From: JAQVOO01 sp964524755
GTDB lineage: Bacteria; Spirochaetota; Spirochaetia; Sphaerochaetales; Sphaerochaetaceae
Length of the DNA: 7,167 nucleotides
Direction: 5' to 3'
NCBI GenBank assembly: GCA_964524755.1
Contig: CAZGDR010000066.1
Location: forward strand, 1-7,167
A program made the position numbers and the translations under genes. The notes beneath the pieces are model-generated. The model was not told the DNA's origin. It ran no database searches and saw only the letters and a list, made by a program, of their open reading frames with translations. Numbering within the stretch: the first letter of the stretch is position 1; the number at the start of each line of letters is the position of its first letter. Below are positions 5,882-7,167 of the stretch, in pieces.

Positions 5882-5887
5882 GGGAGG
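5882..5887 (+). promoter_or_regulatory. Ribosome binding site that sets the antiporter start
   Basis: GGGAGG ends eight bases before the ATG at 5896. The longer in-frame starts (GTG at 5830, ATG at 5836) have no purine-rich site upstream and would add about 20 residues ahead of the first membrane segment. The ATG at 5896 places that segment right at the N terminus. Confidence 0.75.
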
Positions 5888-5895
5888 ACGTAATC

Positions 5896-7086
5896 ATGCT
5901 GTTGTCACTTGCCTTGGTGTTTCTTTGTGGTATGGCTCTAGGAAAGATTTCTGGGAAACTTAAGCTCCCAAATTTTATAGGGATGCTCATAACGGGTATG
6001 TTGTTAGGCCCGTATACATTGAATTTGCTTGATTCGGCAATTTTGAATCTATCTACTGAACTTAGGCAAATCGCTCTTATTATTATTTTAGCTAGAGCAG
6101 GTCTGAATCTTGATATAGAAGATCTGAAAAAGGTTGGTCGCCCTGCTTTGTTGCTGTGCTTTGTCCCTGCTTGTTTTGAAATTATTGCAGTTGTTATATT
6201 AGCGCCTCTCTTCTTCGGGACTTCCCTTTTGGAAGCTTTAATTATTGGAACAGCTGTTGCAGCGGTCTCTCCGGCCGTAGTTGTACCGAGAATGTTAAAT
6301 TTGATGGAACGGGGATACGGGAAAAATAAGAATATTCCACAAATGATTATGGCTGGTGCCTCGGTAGATGATGTGTTTGTTATTGTCCTATTTGTTGCTT
6401 TTATAGGACTTGCTCAAAAAGGAACTCTGGCACCTTTGAGCTTTCTTTCGATCCCGACCTCTATCATTTTTGGACTGCTGGGAGGGGTTTTCGCAGGACT
6501 TACTCTATCTTTCTTATTTACAAAAGTGCATATGCGAGATACAGGAAAAGTGGTCATCATCCTTTCAGTTTCTTTTTTACTGGTCACAATAGAACAGAGT
6601 TTTACAGGGATAATTGGATTTTCCGGACTTCTCGCTGTTCTGGCACTCGGTGCTGCTTTGCAACAAAAAAAATATGTGGTTTCAAAACGCCTTTCTAAAA
6701 AGTTTTCGAAATTATGGTTTGGAGCAGAAGTTCTTTTATTTGTGTTGGTGGGAGCTTCCCTTGACCTCAGCTATGCTTTACAAGCGGGATTACTGGTGTT
6801 CCTTCTCATTGTTATTGGATTGCTATTTCGTATAACTGGAGTGTTTCTCTCTCTAGTAAAAACAAATCTTAATCGTAAGGAAAGACTCTTTACTGCCTTT
6901 GCATATACCCCTAAAGCAACTGTACAGGCGGCTATTGGCGGTATCCCCTTAGCCATGGGCTTAGCATGTGGAAACATTGTACTTACCACTGCGGTACTCT
7001 CAATTATTGTCACAGCGCCCCTTGGTGCTACTCTTATTGATAGATCTTATAACAAGTTACTTGAGAAGGAGAATACTTCAGATTAG
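5896..7086 (+). CDS. Cation:proton antiporter, CPA family (NHA2/KefB-like membrane domain)
   Basis: A 396-residue inner-membrane protein with about twelve hydrophobic segments, the size of a bare Na+/H+ exchanger domain. Expected function is exchange of Na+ (or K+) for protons. Seen in order: LKLPNFIGMLITGMLLGP (22-39) as the first conserved helix hairpin, LARAGLNLDIEDLKK (65-79), AVAAVSPAVVVPRML (120-134), and GASVDDVFVIVLF (154-166). Asp158-Asp159 match the paired aspartates of electrogenic CPA2 exchangers. YTPKATVQAAIGGIPLA (337-353) near the end is typical of the NHA2/NhaP-like group and includes Lys340. There is no RCK/TrkA-N or USP regulatory domain after the membrane part; the chain ends with a short charged tail. 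It has its own promoter and a long leader, so its link to the hydroxyacid operon is positional only. Which cation it moves cannot be told from sequence. Confidence 0.88.
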   Translation: MLLSLALVFLCGMALGKISGKLKLPNFIGMLITGMLLGPYTLNLLDSAILNLSTELRQIALIIILARAGLNLDIEDLKKVGRPALLLCFVPACFEIIAVVILAPLFFGTSLLEALIIGTAVAAVSPAVVVPRMLNLMERGYGKNKNIPQMIMAGASVDDVFVIVLFVAFIGLAQKGTLAPLSFLSIPTSIIFGLLGGVFAGLTLSFLFTKVHMRDTGKVVIILSVSFLLVTIEQSFTGIIGFSGLLAVLALGAALQQKKYVVSKRLSKKFSKLWFGAEVLLFVLVGASLDLSYALQAGLLVFLLIVIGLLFRITGVFLSLVKTNLNRKERLFTAFAYTPKATVQAAIGGIPLAMGLACGNIVLTTAVLSIIVTAPLGATLIDRSYNKLLEKENTSD

Positions 7087-7167
7087 CTAAGGGCCGATAA
7101 AGAAGGTTTTGTGAGGTGATAGGGGGATAACTATTGTCCAACGCTTGACAATCTTTTCCTTGCTCAC

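Noticed and set aside
5830..5895. N-terminal extension of the antiporter from the GTG at 5830
   Set aside because: No Shine-Dalgarno sequence upstream, whereas the ATG at 5896 has GGGAGG at the right distance.
7145..7150. TTGACA near the right edge, possible -35 of a promoter for the next gene
   Set aside because: The matching -10 would fall just beyond the window, so it cannot be assessed.
7087..7167. Open reading frame on the - strand running in from the window edge (26 codons, ending TAG next to the antiporter stop)
   Set aside because: A stretch this short is open by chance often enough, and no recognisable motif is present. It could be the end of a convergent gene but cannot be supported from this window.

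Overview
The window reads as a chromosomal segment of a moderately AT-rich bacterium. Strong AGGAG-type ribosome binding sites, near-consensus sigma-A promoters and Bacillota-like protein sequences sit next to the 3' end of an apparent outer-membrane beta-barrel gene. That combination suggests a diderm member of the Bacillota (Negativicutes such as the Sporomusa/Pelosinus group). This is an inference from style and gene content; no rRNA or marker gene is present to prove it.

Layout, all real genes on the + strand: (1) 1-369, the C-terminal 122 codons of a probable outer-membrane beta-barrel protein. (2) 522-1196, a GntR-family regulator with an FCD ligand/metal domain. (3) A catabolic operon driven by a TTGACA-16-TATAAT promoter (1278-1305), with a palindromic ATGTATACAT site at its start point. 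The operon holds a LarA-type nickel-dependent 2-hydroxyacid racemase/epimerase (1338-2627), a small UxaA/SAF subunit (2620-2919), a large UxaA-type lyase subunit (2937-4115), a 74-base gap with three phased ACTTATAA repeats, and a GntP-family permease (4190-5566). It ends at a clear intrinsic terminator (5587-5622). (4) 5567-5895, a 329-base gap holding the terminator, a remnant of a second copy of the outer-membrane gene's 3' end, a promoter and an untranslated leader. (5) 5896-7086, a CPA-type cation:proton antiporter. The last 81 bases hold no supportable gene.

Inferred working model: the permease imports a sugar acid or other 2-hydroxy acid, the LarA homologue inverts C2, and the two-subunit UxaA-type lyase dehydrates the correct epimer to a 2-keto-3-deoxy acid. 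The GntR/FCD protein would control this by binding the palindrome over the operon's start site. No kinase, aldolase or nickel-pincer cofactor genes (larB, larC, larE) are in the window, so these must lie elsewhere. The substrate cannot be read from sequence. The two-subunit lyase also resembles sulfolactate sulfo-lyase (SuyAB), so a sulfolactate racemase plus lyase route is a live alternative.

The most unusual structural observation is that the regulator-plus-operon block is bracketed by a 34-base imperfect direct repeat (32 of 34 identical). It consists of the outer-membrane gene's stop-codon region and a matching fragment just after the operon terminator. This suggests the block was inserted into, or exposed by decay of, a tandem pair of paralogous outer-membrane genes.
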